Below, piece by piece: positions 1 to 8,289 of a DNA stretch of 51,273 nucleotides. Origin of the DNA: Pirellulales bacterium (GTDB taxonomy: Bacteria > Planctomycetota > Planctomycetia > Pirellulales > JADZDJ01); NCBI GenBank assembly GCA_020851115.1, contig JADZDJ010000164.1, positions 1 through 51,273 on the forward strand. Direction: 5' to 3'. Numbering within the stretch: the stretch's first letter is position 1; every line of letters begins with the position of its first letter. Position numbers and translations under genes: made by a program. The notes under the pieces were generated by a model that had not been told where the DNA came from, made no database searches, and saw only the letters and a program-made list of their open reading frames with translations.

Positions 1-2
1 AG

Positions 3-209
3 CAGCACCGCAACTTCTTCGCCTTCCTGCTCGAATCGATTCGCGCTCAACTCCAAAACCAAACCGCCCCCAGACTGCTCCGCAGCTAAGGCCGTGAACG
101 GTTACAGAAATTTGACGCCAACGGAGACGGCCAACTCGATCGCAATGAACTCACAACCGCTCAGGCCGAGCGAAAAAAACGGCGGGAAAGCAAACTCGCC
201 AAGAAGTAA
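3..209 (+). pseudogene. Remnant of EF-hand protein, 5' end outside window
   Basis: One reading frame runs from the window edge to a TAA at 207-209 but is interrupted by an in-frame TAA at 87-89. The part after the internal stop has no start codon and encodes a textbook EF-hand loop (DANGDGQLDRNE, about 114-149) followed by a Lys/Arg-rich tail. Exported EF-hand proteins are common in planctomycetes, so this looks like the 3' end of such a gene with a nonsense mutation. A sequencing error at 87-89 would explain it equally well, and the 5' part could instead be the genuine end of an unrelated gene. The remnant ends directly against the convergent dehydrogenase stop at 211. Confidence 0.35.
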
Positions 210-210
210 A

Positions 211-1527
211 CTAGGCATTTCGAATCTTCTCGCGCTGTTCGCGCACATGCTTGGTCGCATTGCGCGTATCGATGACGAGTTGCGAGTGCTCGACGATGAA
301 ATCGTAGTCGTACGCCGAGTGATCGGTGGCAATCAGCACGCAATCTTGCGCCGCCAGATACTTCGCGGTTAGTTCCTGGCTCGACAAGTCGGGCACCTCA
401 TGGTGTCGCATTTTCGGCAGCCGCGGCACATGCGGGTCGTTGTATGTGAGCTCTGCCCCGCGTGCGAGCAATAGCTCCATCAGTGTAAATGACGGGCTTT
501 CGCGAGGGTCGTCTACGTCCTTCTTGTACGCCATACCGAGCAAGCTGATATTACTCCCCTTGATCGGCTTACCTTGCTCGTTGAGCGCCTCGGACAGTCG
601 CTGAACGACGTATTGCGGCATGAATGCGTTCACTTCACCGGCCAGTTCGATAAATCGGGTCGTCAGACCGTTTTTGCGCGCCAGCCACGTCAAATAAAAC
701 GGGTCGATCGGGATACAGTGGCCGCCCAAGCCAGGCCCGGGATAAAACGCCTGGAACCCAAACGGCTTGGTTTTCGCGGCCTCGATGACTTCCCAAATAT
801 CCAACCCCATCCGGTCAAACAGCATCTTGAGTTCGTTGACCATCGCAATGTTGACGGCTCGATAGGTGTTTTCCAAGATCTTGCACGCCTCGGCCACCTC
901 GCAACTGGAAACTGGAATCGTCTTATCGACTGCCAACGAATACAATGCGTGCGCCAATTCGAAACTTTGCGGATCGTTTCCGCCGACCACTTTTGGAATT
1001 GCATTGGCCGTAAAGTTGGGGTTGCCGGGATCTTCCCGCTCGGGACTGTAGGCCAGAAAGAAATCGCGGCCGGCCGTTAAGCCTGTTGCTTCGAGGATCG
1101 GCTTCACGACATCGCGGGTCGTGCCAGGATAAGTGGTGCTTTCCAGCACGATCAACTGATTCGGCCGCAATGTCTTCGCGATTTGCTCGGCTGTACCAGC
1201 CACGTACGAAAGGTCGGGGTCGCGGCTGTCGCTGAGCGGCGTCGGCACGCAAATCAAAATACAATCGGCCTCGCCCAGCCGCGACATTTGCGCCGTCGGC
1301 TCGAATCTGCCCGAACTCACCCAGTCGCTAATCCAACTGGCGGGAATATGCTTGATGTAGCTGTGCCCCGCCTGCAAGCACTTTATCTTTTCGGCATCCA
1401 CATCAAAGCCAAGCGTCGGGAAGCCGGCGCGGTGGAATGAGCGGATCAGGGGCAGCCCCACATAGCCTAGTCCAACCACGCCGACCTTGGCTGCTTTCTT
1501 GCTGATACGTTGATGAAGCGAATTCAT
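211..1527 (-). CDS. UDP-N-acetyl-hexosamine 6-dehydrogenase (WbpA/WecC-type)
   Basis: This is an NAD-dependent nucleotide-sugar dehydrogenase that oxidises the C6 hydroxyl of a UDP-N-acetylhexosamine to the uronate, feeding surface polysaccharide synthesis in the cytoplasm. The 438-residue product has the N-terminal Rossmann motif VGLGYVGLPL (about residues 18-27), the central helical domain, and the catalytic cysteine in GLGGHCIPID (C271). It ends with the C-terminal UDP-binding domain (GMAYKKDVDDPRESPS). An upstream in-frame extension to 1608 exists, but homology begins just after the ATG at 1527, so I chose that start. The motif set resembles the UDP-GlcNAc/ManNAc dehydrogenases more than UDP-glucose dehydrogenase; a true UDP-glucose enzyme lies at the other end of the window. 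Substrate cannot be fixed from sequence. The family is certain. Confidence 0.9.
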   Translation of the reverse strand: MNSLHQRISKKAAKVGVVGLGYVGLPLIRSFHRAGFPTLGFDVDAEKIKCLQAGHSYIKHIPASWISDWVSSGRFEPTAQMSRLGEADCILICVPTPLSDSRDPDLSYVAGTAEQIAKTLRPNQLIVLESTTYPGTTRDVVKPILEATGLTAGRDFFLAYSPEREDPGNPNFTANAIPKVVGGNDPQSFELAHALYSLAVDKTIPVSSCEVAEACKILENTYRAVNIAMVNELKMLFDRMGLDIWEVIEAAKTKPFGFQAFYPGPGLGGHCIPIDPFYLTWLARKNGLTTRFIELAGEVNAFMPQYVVQRLSEALNEQGKPIKGSNISLLGMAYKKDVDDPRESPSFTLMELLLARGAELTYNDPHVPRLPKMRHHEVPDLSSQELTAKYLAAQDCVLIATDHSAYDYDFIVEHSQLVIDTRNATKHVREQREKIRNA

Positions 1528-1879
1528 GATGATCGAGGAATGGAAGTCTGGACAAGAGTCAACGAATTGGAATAGTATATGGCACGCTGGCGTATTGCCT
1601 GCCCACATCGCGGTAGGCTGAAACTTTTATCATACCATCCACGGTTGTCGCTCGTCGAAGGCTCGTCCACGATTCCCCCCCACCGCCACGACAATCCCGG
1701 AATTTTCGGCAAAATCGTCCCTCTTGGTGAATCGCTGGGCTTTGCGTTAAGATGATGGACTTGGATTCTGGGCGGTCTTTGGACCAACCAGGCGCGGGCT
1801 GGGTAGGCCGCCGCGAGCGGATCGCGGCCGGTTGGAACAGACTGTTTTACGAGGCTTTATCTGCGGGGAGTCGGCTGCG

Positions 1880-2218
1880 GTGCAAATCAACATCACCTCC
1901 AGGCACGGACACTTGAGTGCCGCGACACGATCGAAAATCGCCGCCAAGGTGGCACGATTGGAGCGGTACTTCGAGCGCGTCACCGCCATTGAAGTGACCG
2001 TGGACTTGGAACACGAAACCACGCCCGTTGTCGATCTCCGCGTCGATGCCGAGCATAAGCACGATTTTGTCGCCACCGAGCAATCGGGCGATTTGTGGCG
2101 AAGTCTCGACGGCACGGTGCAAAAACTCGAACAACAATTGCGTAAGTATAAAGAGAAAGTGCAAGCTCGCGCGCGAAACCATGCGACCAAGCAAGAGGCC
2201 GCCGCGCGAGAAGCCTAA
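1880..2218 (+). CDS. hpf: Ribosome hibernation promoting factor, short form
   Basis: This HPF/YfiA-family protein binds the 30S subunit at the decoding site and silences ribosomes in stationary phase. The product is 112 residues with the family beta-alpha-beta-beta-beta-alpha fold. It begins QINITSRHGHLS and carries the conserved VDLRVDAEHKHDFVA and DLWRSLDGTVQKLEQQLRKY segments. No C-terminal dimerisation domain is present, so this is the short type. I place the start at GTG 1880 because GGGGAG (1865-1870) sits 9 nt upstream; a longer in-frame start at 1832 adds residues that do not look like the family. The gene precedes ptsN and ptsH, an arrangement reminiscent of rpoN-hpf-ptsN operons elsewhere, although no rpoN is in view. 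Confidence 0.9.
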   Translation: MQINITSRHGHLSAATRSKIAAKVARLERYFERVTAIEVTVDLEHETTPVVDLRVDAEHKHDFVATEQSGDLWRSLDGTVQKLEQQLRKYKEKVQARARNHATKQEAAAREA

Positions 2219-2337
2219 ACGAGGTGTCGAGGTTTGAGGGTACCAAGATCAGCCATGGAAGCGGATATTTCTCACCGCATTGACTGATCGCTGCCCCCTG
2301 AACCCCGATCCCTGCGTTCAGAAAGGACAAATCATCT

Positions 2338-2814
2338 ATGAAGTTTGCCGACTTTGTCAGTCGTGAAGCAATCCGAGCGGACCTGCATGCGGAGGATAAG
2401 GAAGGGTTAATTCGCGAAACGACGCAAGCACTGTTGGACGCCGGCAAGATTGCTTCCGGCGAATTGGACAGCATCACTCGCGCCATCATGAAACGGGAAG
2501 AGTTAGGCAGCACCGGCATCGGTCGCGGCGTAGCCGTGCCGCACACGAAACATCCCAGCGTCAGCCAATTGCTGGGAACCGTCGCCGTCAGCCAACAAGG
2601 CGTTGATTTCGACAGCCTCGATGGCGAAAAGGTGCAACTATTTTTTTTATTGATTTCGCCTCCCGATCGGCCGGGCGAACATTTGCGGGCGCTGGAAAAC
2701 ATCTCGCGCCAATTGCGGAACGACACTTTCTGCAAGTTCCTCAAGCAAGCAAAATCGGCGGACGAAATCTGGCAACTGTTGGTGGAAGCCGACAATAATC
2801 AATTTGGTAGTTAA
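2338..2814 (+). CDS. ptsN: PTS EIIA domain protein, nitrogen/fructose type
   Basis: This is a phosphoacceptor EIIA domain of the PtsN/FruA family that receives phosphate from HPr on histidine. The 158-residue protein is a single domain with the active histidine in AVPHTKHP (H69), preceded by STGIGRGVAVP and followed by VQLFFLLISPPDRPGEHL, all typical of the family. The start is supported by GAAAGGA about 11 nt upstream. No EIIB or EIIC follows, so the protein is more likely a regulator than part of a sugar permease. It lies between hpf and ptsH on the same strand. The spacer to ptsH is 94 bp and contains an inverted arm pair described separately. Confidence 0.9.
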   Translation: MKFADFVSREAIRADLHAEDKEGLIRETTQALLDAGKIASGELDSITRAIMKREELGSTGIGRGVAVPHTKHPSVSQLLGTVAVSQQGVDFDSLDGEKVQLFFLLISPPDRPGEHLRALENISRQLRNDTFCKFLKQAKSADEIWQLLVEADNNQFGS

Positions 2815-2828
2815 GCGACAGGCGTTTA

Positions 2829-2903
2829 GGTGATCTGGATGTTTTGGCGCCTGGCATCCGAACGATAGCTCCAGACGCTTCAACTCCTGGACACCCAGAC
2901 ACC
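2829..2903. repeat. Inverted arms of 8-bp-period words, ptsN-ptsH spacer
   Basis: The left arm (core 2829-2842) and right arm (2891-2903) are complementary apart from a one-base bulge and one mismatch. The right side is periodic at 8 bp: ACACCCAG (2891-2898) is followed by a nearly identical 8-mer and preceded by ACTCCTGG. It runs to within a few bases of the ptsH ATG at 2909. An inner stem GGATG/CATCC (2837-2841/2855-2859) adds structure. I treat it as one member of the family discussed in the findings. Confidence 0.55.
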
Positions 2904-2908
2904 CAAGA

Positions 2909-3214
2909 ATGAGCGACGAACAAGCCTGCTGCACCGCCGTAGTGAAGCACCCGCTGGGAATTCACTTGCGTCCGGCAAGCTTGATCGTTGGACTGGCGAA
3001 GAAATATCAGGCCAAGATTGAAATCGTACGCGACCGGCAGCGCGTCGATGGCCGGAGCATCCTCGATTTGCTCACGATGGCCATCGAACAAGGGAGCGAG
3101 GTCCGAATCGAAGCAATCGGTCCCGACGCCGAAGAGGCCGCGACCGCCTTGGCAGAATTGATCGCCAGCGACTTTGCGGACGACGAACAAGAACCGAAAC
3201 AAACCCAGGGCTAG
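2909..3214 (+). CDS. ptsH: Phosphocarrier protein HPr
   Basis: HPr shuttles phosphate from enzyme I to EIIA domains. The 101-residue protein has the active-site histidine in GIHLRPASL (H19). It also has a serine in DGRSILDLL (S50) at the place of the regulatory Ser46 of HprK-controlled HPr proteins. It carries a short acidic C-terminal tail (DFADDEQEPKQ) beyond the normal 85-90 residue fold. No Shine-Dalgarno sequence is visible before the ATG; the bases there belong to the repeat arm. It sits between ptsN and ptsI. No HprK gene is in the window, so serine phosphorylation is only a possibility. Confidence 0.93.
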   Translation: MSDEQACCTAVVKHPLGIHLRPASLIVGLAKKYQAKIEIVRDRQRVDGRSILDLLTMAIEQGSEVRIEAIGPDAEEAATALAELIASDFADDEQEPKQTQG

Positions 3215-3516
3215 CCGGCCGGCGCGATCGACGAATCGTCTTGCGCTACACCGGTCGTGCCCACTCGGCAAGGAAAGCTGGTCATGCCGGGCCAAAACGC
3301 ACGTTGACGCCGAGCCCGTAAGCGGCGAATCCAATCACCAACCCGCGCCGTCGGCGCATCGGCAAATCTTGCCGCAGAACGGATTCCCCTCCTACCACAC
3401 TCGCCGATTAACCTGCCGAATCAAGGCCCGCGGCCGTTTTCGACCGATCGCGGCAGTTGCGCGAAATCGCATCCGCCGTCCGATCGGTTGCCGTGTGACA
3501 CCGAACAACGGATCCC
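3215..3516. other. 302-bp spacer between ptsH and ptsI, no gene
   Basis: No reading frame here looks protein-like. Two compact palindromes are visible: GCCGGCCGGC directly after the ptsH stop, and GCGCCG-T-CGGCGC at 3345-3357. Neither is followed by a T-run, so they are not clear intrinsic terminators. A promoter for ptsI may lie here, but I cannot point to one. Confidence 0.4.
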
Positions 3517-5262
3517 ATGCAGCGACTTCAAGGGATTGCCGTTTCACCGGGAGTCGCCATCGGCGAAGCCTTGGTGATGGGCACCGAGGGATTCCGCATC
3601 CCGCGGCGGTTCGTTTCGCGCGATGCGGTTGACGAAGAACTGGATCGGTTTGGCAAAGCAGTCCATGCCGCGGCGGTCGAAATCCAGCATAATCGCGATG
3701 CGGTCGCCAAAGAGTTGGGTCGGCAGTATGCCATCATCTTCGACGCTCATCTGCAAATACTCACCGACCCCAAGCTGCGGTCGGAATTGGAGAGCATGAT
3801 CCGCGACCGGCATTATTCGCCGGAGTACGCAATCAGCCGAACGATGCGCCGCTATGCCAAAGTGTTCCAACAACTTCCTGGCGGCAGCCTAGCCGAACGC
3901 ACCAGCGACATCTTTGACGTGGAAAAGCGGTTATTGCGGAATCTGCTCGGCCGCCGCCGCGAAGAACTGTCGAAGCTCACTTCGCCGGTCGTGATTCTAG
4001 CGCACGATCTGACTCCCAGCGAGACCGCAAATCTCGACCGCAAATTCGTCCGCGGCTTTGTGACCGAAATCGGCGGTCCCGGCAGTCATACGGCGATCGT
4101 CGCCGAAGGGATGGAAATTCCTGCGGTAGTCGGCGTCGGACCGTTCGTCACCGACGTTTCCGGAGGCGAACTGGTGATTTTGGACGGCAACGAAGGTGTT
4201 GTCATCCTACAGCCCGACGAAGAAACCGTTGCCCGCTATCGGCACGAAGCCGAAGAACTGCGCACCTTGGCGACACGATTGGAAAGCATTCGCGACCTGC
4301 CCGCCGAAACAACCGACGGCGTGCGCGTGGAACTGCTCGGAAACATTGAATTTCCCTACGAAGTCGAGCACTGCGTGGAGCGCGGGGCCGACGGCATCGG
4401 CTTGTACCGCACCGAGTTCTTGTATCTTTCGACCGACATCGAGCCAACGGAAGAAACGCATTACGAGGCTTATTCGCAGGTCGTCCGCGCCATGGCGGGC
4501 AAACCCGTCATCATCCGCACGCTCGATCTCGGCGCCGACAAGCTTGCCCAAATGCCCAGCCCCGAGGAAGAGCGCAATCCGGTGCTGGGGCTGCGCAGCA
4601 TCCGCATGTCGCTGCGAAATTTGCCGTTGTTCCGTACGCAACTGCGCGCCATCTTGCGGGCCAGCGCGTTAGGCGACGTACGGGTCATGTTCCCGCTAAT
4701 CACCACGCTGCTGGAGCTGCGCCAAGCTCGCATGCTGCTGGTCGATGTGATGGAAGACCTGGAAGAAAACAAGGTAGCCTTCAATCGCGATCTCCCGGTC
4801 GGCATGATGGTCGAAGTGCCCTCGGCCGTATTGATGATTGACCGATTCGTCGAAGAGGTCGATTTCGTCAGCATCGGCACGAATGATCTGATTCAATATA
4901 CACTGGCCGTCGATCGCGCGAACAAGGACGTGGCGGCCCTATATAACTCAACCGACCCGGCCGTGCTGCGGCTGATCGACATGACGATTCAGGCGACGAA
5001 GCGGGCCGACGTTTCGGCAAGCCTTTGCGGCCGCATGAGCAGCAATCCGGCCTACACCCAGTTGCTGCTCGGCTTGGGATTGCGCCAATTCGGCGTGACG
5101 CCCAGCGCAATCCCGGAAATCAAGCGACTGATTCGCGCCGCGAATGTCGCTCAATGCGAAACCGTTGCGCAGCGGGCGCTCGCGATGGAAAACGCGCGCG
5201 ACATCAAAGCGATGTTGCGCGAAGAATTGAAGAAAATTGCCCCGGAATTAGATAAACGATAA
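3517..5262 (+). CDS. ptsI: PTS enzyme I (phosphoenolpyruvate-protein phosphotransferase)
   Basis: Enzyme I autophosphorylates from PEP and passes phosphate to HPr. The 581-residue length matches the family. The N-terminal HPr-binding domain leads to the phosphohistidine motif GGPGSHTAIVA (H191), and the C-terminal PEP-binding barrel has RTLDLGADK, EERNPVLGLRSIR and GTNDLIQYTLAVDR. The catalytic cysteine is present in SLCGRMSSNP, where many family members read CGEMA, so the residue two after the cysteine is Arg rather than Glu. There is no N-terminal GAF domain, so this is the sugar-type enzyme I rather than PtsP, although its only visible EIIA partner is PtsN-like. The ATG at 3517 fits the usual family start. 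Confidence 0.93.
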   Translation: MQRLQGIAVSPGVAIGEALVMGTEGFRIPRRFVSRDAVDEELDRFGKAVHAAAVEIQHNRDAVAKELGRQYAIIFDAHLQILTDPKLRSELESMIRDRHYSPEYAISRTMRRYAKVFQQLPGGSLAERTSDIFDVEKRLLRNLLGRRREELSKLTSPVVILAHDLTPSETANLDRKFVRGFVTEIGGPGSHTAIVAEGMEIPAVVGVGPFVTDVSGGELVILDGNEGVVILQPDEETVARYRHEAEELRTLATRLESIRDLPAETTDGVRVELLGNIEFPYEVEHCVERGADGIGLYRTEFLYLSTDIEPTEETHYEAYSQVVRAMAGKPVIIRTLDLGADKLAQMPSPEEERNPVLGLRSIRMSLRNLPLFRTQLRAILRASALGDVRVMFPLITTLLELRQARMLLVDVMEDLEENKVAFNRDLPVGMMVEVPSAVLMIDRFVEEVDFVSIGTNDLIQYTLAVDRANKDVAALYNSTDPAVLRLIDMTIQATKRADVSASLCGRMSSNPAYTQLLLGLGLRQFGVTPSAIPEIKRLIRAANVAQCETVAQRALAMENARDIKAMLREELKKIAPELDKR

Positions 5263-5267
5263 CCCCT

Positions 5268-5344
5268 CGGTGATCGGTCATCGATGGTCGCTGGCAACGA
5301 CCGCCGATCGATCGACACGGACCAAGAACCGCCGACCACGGACC
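5268..5344. repeat. Inverted heptad-repeat arms, ptsI-DUF2344 spacer
   Basis: The left arm (5268-5295) is four 7-bp units starting CGGTGAT, CGGTCAT and fitting roughly CGRTNNT. The right arm (5317-5344) is four 7-bp units of form NNNNACC, with ACGGACC as both first and last unit. Unit consensus on the two sides is approximately complementary. A short perfect stem GGTCG/CGACC lies between the arms. The right arm ends 6 nt before the GTG start of the next gene. Confidence 0.6.
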
Positions 5345-5350
5345 AACCTC

Positions 5351-5980
5351 GTGCCCCGCCAGCGCGTGCGAATTCGATTCAGCAAACAAGACGATCTTCG
5401 TTGGATCAGCCACCGCGATTTGATGCGATTGTGGGAGCGGCTGTTTCGTCGAGCTGGCGTTGCACTCAGCATGACCGAAGGGTTTCATCCCAAGCCTCGG
5501 CTGAATTTTCCTTCGGCCTTGGCGGTGGGCATTGCGGGGGCGGACGAGATGCTGGAAGTCGACTTGGCCGAGGATCACACGGCCGATTCGCTGCGATCGG
5601 CCCTCGCTCCGGAATTGCCGCCAGGGATGGTGATCGGCGACATTGAAGTGCTCTCGGCACCAGATCGCAAAGCGCAAGCTAAGCGTGTCACATTTGAATT
5701 TCCGATTCCTACAGATCGACGAGCAGCATTGGCCGCCAGACTCCTTGAAGTCTGGCAAAGCGAGGCATTGCCGATCGAGCGCGAAGGCCGCAAAGCGCCG
5801 CTCGATTTGCGCCCTTTGATTTCCGAGCTATCGTTGACCGACGATGGAAATCTGCATGTGCAACTGATCGTCGACCGCACAGGCAGCGCCCGCCCGCGCG
5901 AAGTGCTCGCAGCGCTCGGCGTGTCCGACCTGGAGTATGAAGGTTGTTTTTTAACACGTACAAAAGTGGAGATCGAGTGA
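5351..5980 (+). CDS. TIGR03936/DUF2344 radical-SAM-linked protein
   Basis: This 209-residue protein belongs to the DUF2344 family. It begins RQRVRIRFSKQDDLRWISHRD and contains GVALSMTEGFHPKPRLNF and FPSALAVGI, the diagnostic segments. Family members usually sit beside, or are fused to, a radical SAM protein (TIGR03960) just upstream of RNase E/G and L21. Here rne and rplU follow, but the SAM partner is not upstream, where ptsI lies instead. The biochemical function is unknown. I set the start at GTG 5351 because homology begins there; an in-frame ATG at 5270 would add a sequence that is entirely repeat arm. Confidence 0.85.
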   Translation: MPRQRVRIRFSKQDDLRWISHRDLMRLWERLFRRAGVALSMTEGFHPKPRLNFPSALAVGIAGADEMLEVDLAEDHTADSLRSALAPELPPGMVIGDIEVLSAPDRKAQAKRVTFEFPIPTDRRAALAARLLEVWQSEALPIEREGRKAPLDLRPLISELSLTDDGNLHVQLIVDRTGSARPREVLAALGVSDLEYEGCFLTRTKVEIE

Positions 5981-6045
5981 ACTGCCATTTTCAGCGCGCT
6001 CCATCCTCCGCCAAACCATCAATTCTCAGAAAGAAACCCACTCTC

Positions 6046-7761
6046 ATGAAGCAAGAAATGTTGATCAACGTCTCGCAGCCGGAAGAATGTCGGATTGCGG
6101 TCGTTGAAGATGGAATCCTCGAAGAGCTCTATATCGAACGCAGCAGTGCCGACAATTATGTCGGCAACATCTATAAAGGCAAAGTGGTAAACATCGAGCC
6201 GAGCATCCAAGCGGCATTCGTCGATTTCGGCGTCGGCCGCAACGGATTTTTGCATATCAGCGACGTCGAATCGCAATATTTTCGCCAGGGGGGTTACGAC
6301 CCCGATGCGCCGATCGAGCGCGGTGGCCGCGGCGACCGGCGCGATCGCCCCTGGCGGCACGACGAACCACAGGCCGTCGGCGAATCCGTTGCCAATGGCA
6401 ACGGCGACCTCGAAGCCGATGCCGATGACGAAGATTTCGATGAAGACGGCCCGCGCCGCAATCGACGCAGCCGACCTGGAATGCGTCCCCGCATCAAGCC
6501 GCCGATCCAAGATATTCTTCGTCGCGGTGACGAACTGCTCGTGCAAGTCATCAAGGAGGGCATTGGCACCAAAGGCCCAACGCTTTCCACGTATATCAGT
6601 ATTCCAGGCCGCTATCTGGTGTTGATGCCGGCGCTGGGCCGCGTCGGTGTGTCGCGCAAGATCGAGGACGACGTCGCTCGCCGCAAGCTCCGAGACATCA
6701 TGAACGAGCTGAATCCGCCTCGCGGCTTGGGATTTATCGTCCGCACGGCCGGCGTCGATCGCACCAAGAAAGAAATTTCGCGCGACTTGGCCTATCTGTT
6801 GCGGCTGTGGAAGGTGATCTCGCGGCGGATCAAGAAGCATCCAGCGCCGGTCACGATCTATGAAGAAAGCGACATGATCATTCGCACGATCCGCGATATG
6901 TTCACCGGCGAAGTCGACTCGATCTTCATCGACGAGCCGAGCGCTTACGAACGCGCCAAAGAATTTTTGCAAATCGTCATGCCCCGGTATGTGAGCCGAC
7001 TCCAACTCTACGAAGGCCGCGAGCCGCTATTTCACAAATACAGCATTGAAACGGAAATTACGAAAATTCAGCAGCGCAAAGTGCCACTCAAGCAGGGCGG
7101 ATCGATCGTGGTCGATCAAACGGAGGCGCTCGTGGCCATCGACGTCAATAGCGGCAACTTCCGCGCCGAAGACAGCGCTGAGGAAACCGCCTACCAAATG
7201 AATCTGCTAGCCGCGAAGGAAATCGCCCGGCAGTTGCGGTTGCGCGACTTGGGCGGCGTGATTGTGAACGACTTCATCGATATGCGCAAGGAACGACATC
7301 GCCGCAACGTGGAACGCGCCTTGCGCGAAGCCATGCGCCGCGACCGCGCCCGGACGAAAATCTTGCGGACCAGCCCCTTCGGACTGATCGAAATGACTCG
7401 CCAGCGAATCCGTCCCAGCCTGAAGCGCAGCGTGTACCGAGAATGTCCTTGCTGCACCGGCACAGGGGTCGTCAAGACGGCGGAAAGCATGGCGATTGAA
7501 GTGGTGCGGTTACTTGCCTTCGCTGCCCAACGAGAGGGGGTCGCTCGAGTGTCCGTAACCGTCGCGGAAGAGGTCGCCAACTATCTTCACAATAAAAAAC
7601 GCCGAGAAATTGCTCACTTAGAAGACCAGGGGAATATGAATATCCAGGTCTACGGCCGCGAAGGAGCGGCCCCCGAGCACCTGCTGATGGAGTGCCTCGA
7701 TGCTGGCGGCCGAGAAGTAAAACTGCCGGCGGCCGCGACCACCGTCTCGACCGCTCGGTGA
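6046..7761 (+). CDS. rne: Ribonuclease E/G family protein
   Basis: This is an endoribonuclease for RNA processing and decay. The 571-residue protein starts with MKQEMLINV and has an S1 RNA-binding domain (GNIYKGKVVNIEPSIQAAF). That domain is split by an inserted run of about 65 charged residues rich in Asp, Glu, Arg and Gly (about residues 87-150). The catalytic aspartates are in AIDVNSGNF (D366) and NDFIDM (D409). The zinc-link cysteines are in CPCCTGTG (C467, C470). The long C-terminal degradosome scaffold of E. coli RNase E is absent, so the overall form is closer to RNase G. The ATG at 6046 follows AGAAAG. It lies between the DUF2344 gene and rplU, a conserved order. Confidence 0.92.
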   Translation: MKQEMLINVSQPEECRIAVVEDGILEELYIERSSADNYVGNIYKGKVVNIEPSIQAAFVDFGVGRNGFLHISDVESQYFRQGGYDPDAPIERGGRGDRRDRPWRHDEPQAVGESVANGNGDLEADADDEDFDEDGPRRNRRSRPGMRPRIKPPIQDILRRGDELLVQVIKEGIGTKGPTLSTYISIPGRYLVLMPALGRVGVSRKIEDDVARRKLRDIMNELNPPRGLGFIVRTAGVDRTKKEISRDLAYLLRLWKVISRRIKKHPAPVTIYEESDMIIRTIRDMFTGEVDSIFIDEPSAYERAKEFLQIVMPRYVSRLQLYEGREPLFHKYSIETEITKIQQRKVPLKQGGSIVVDQTEALVAIDVNSGNFRAEDSAEETAYQMNLLAAKEIARQLRLRDLGGVIVNDFIDMRKERHRRNVERALREAMRRDRARTKILRTSPFGLIEMTRQRIRPSLKRSVYRECPCCTGTGVVKTAESMAIEVVRLLAFAAQREGVARVSVTVAEEVANYLHNKKRREIAHLEDQGNMNIQVYGREGAAPEHLLMECLDAGGREVKLPAAATTVSTAR

Positions 7762-7818
7762 GAATCGAGTAGACTGGCAGATTACCCATTTTGCTATCGT
7801 CTGCGGGAGTGAATTGCC

Positions 7819-8130
7819 ATGTATGCCATTGTGACCGACGGTTCTCGACAGCTCAAAGTCGAAGAAGGCCAAGTGCTGGATATCGACTTTCGAGATGTTC
7901 AGACCGGAGAAACGATTACCTTTGAACGCGTATTAGCCATCGGCGATTGCGACAGCCCGCAGATCGGCCAGCCCCTTGTCTCAGGCGCAAATGTGACGGC
8001 CGAAGTTCTAGGTCCAACGCAAGGCCCCAAGTTGTACGTGCAAAAGTTCCGCCGCCGCAAGAACTCGCGCCGCCGCACGGGACATCGTCAATTGCATACC
8101 CAAGTGCGGATCAGCAAGGTCACGACATAG
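7819..8130 (+). CDS. rplU: 50S ribosomal protein L21
   Basis: L21 binds 23S rRNA domain I in the large subunit. The 103-residue product begins MYAIVTDGSRQLKVEEGQ and ends with the basic KKFRRRKNSRRRTGHRQ-like region and a HTQVRISKV tail, all diagnostic. GGGAG lies about 9 nt upstream of the ATG. It follows rne by 57 bp and is likely cotranscribed with it. The usual next gene, rpmA (L27), is not here; a minus-strand CBS gene converges instead. Confidence 0.95.
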   Translation: MYAIVTDGSRQLKVEEGQVLDIDFRDVQTGETITFERVLAIGDCDSPQIGQPLVSGANVTAEVLGPTQGPKLYVQKFRRRKNSRRRTGHRQLHTQVRISKVTT

Positions 8131-8289
8131 CCTGGTGGCGACCGCTTAATTGGCATTGGCAAGCTTCCAGGAATTTCTCCTCGGCAGCTACTTCAACTCG
8201 CCAATTGCCCGCTGAAAAATTCCGCAATCCGGGGCTGGCATCTCGGCCAACTGCAAACGTAGCGCGCGGCGAACTGAGACCATTTGACG

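Noticed and set aside
6019-7005. 328-codon frame antisense to RNase E/G
   Set aside because: The sense strand has complete catalytic and zinc motifs; the antisense product has no family features.
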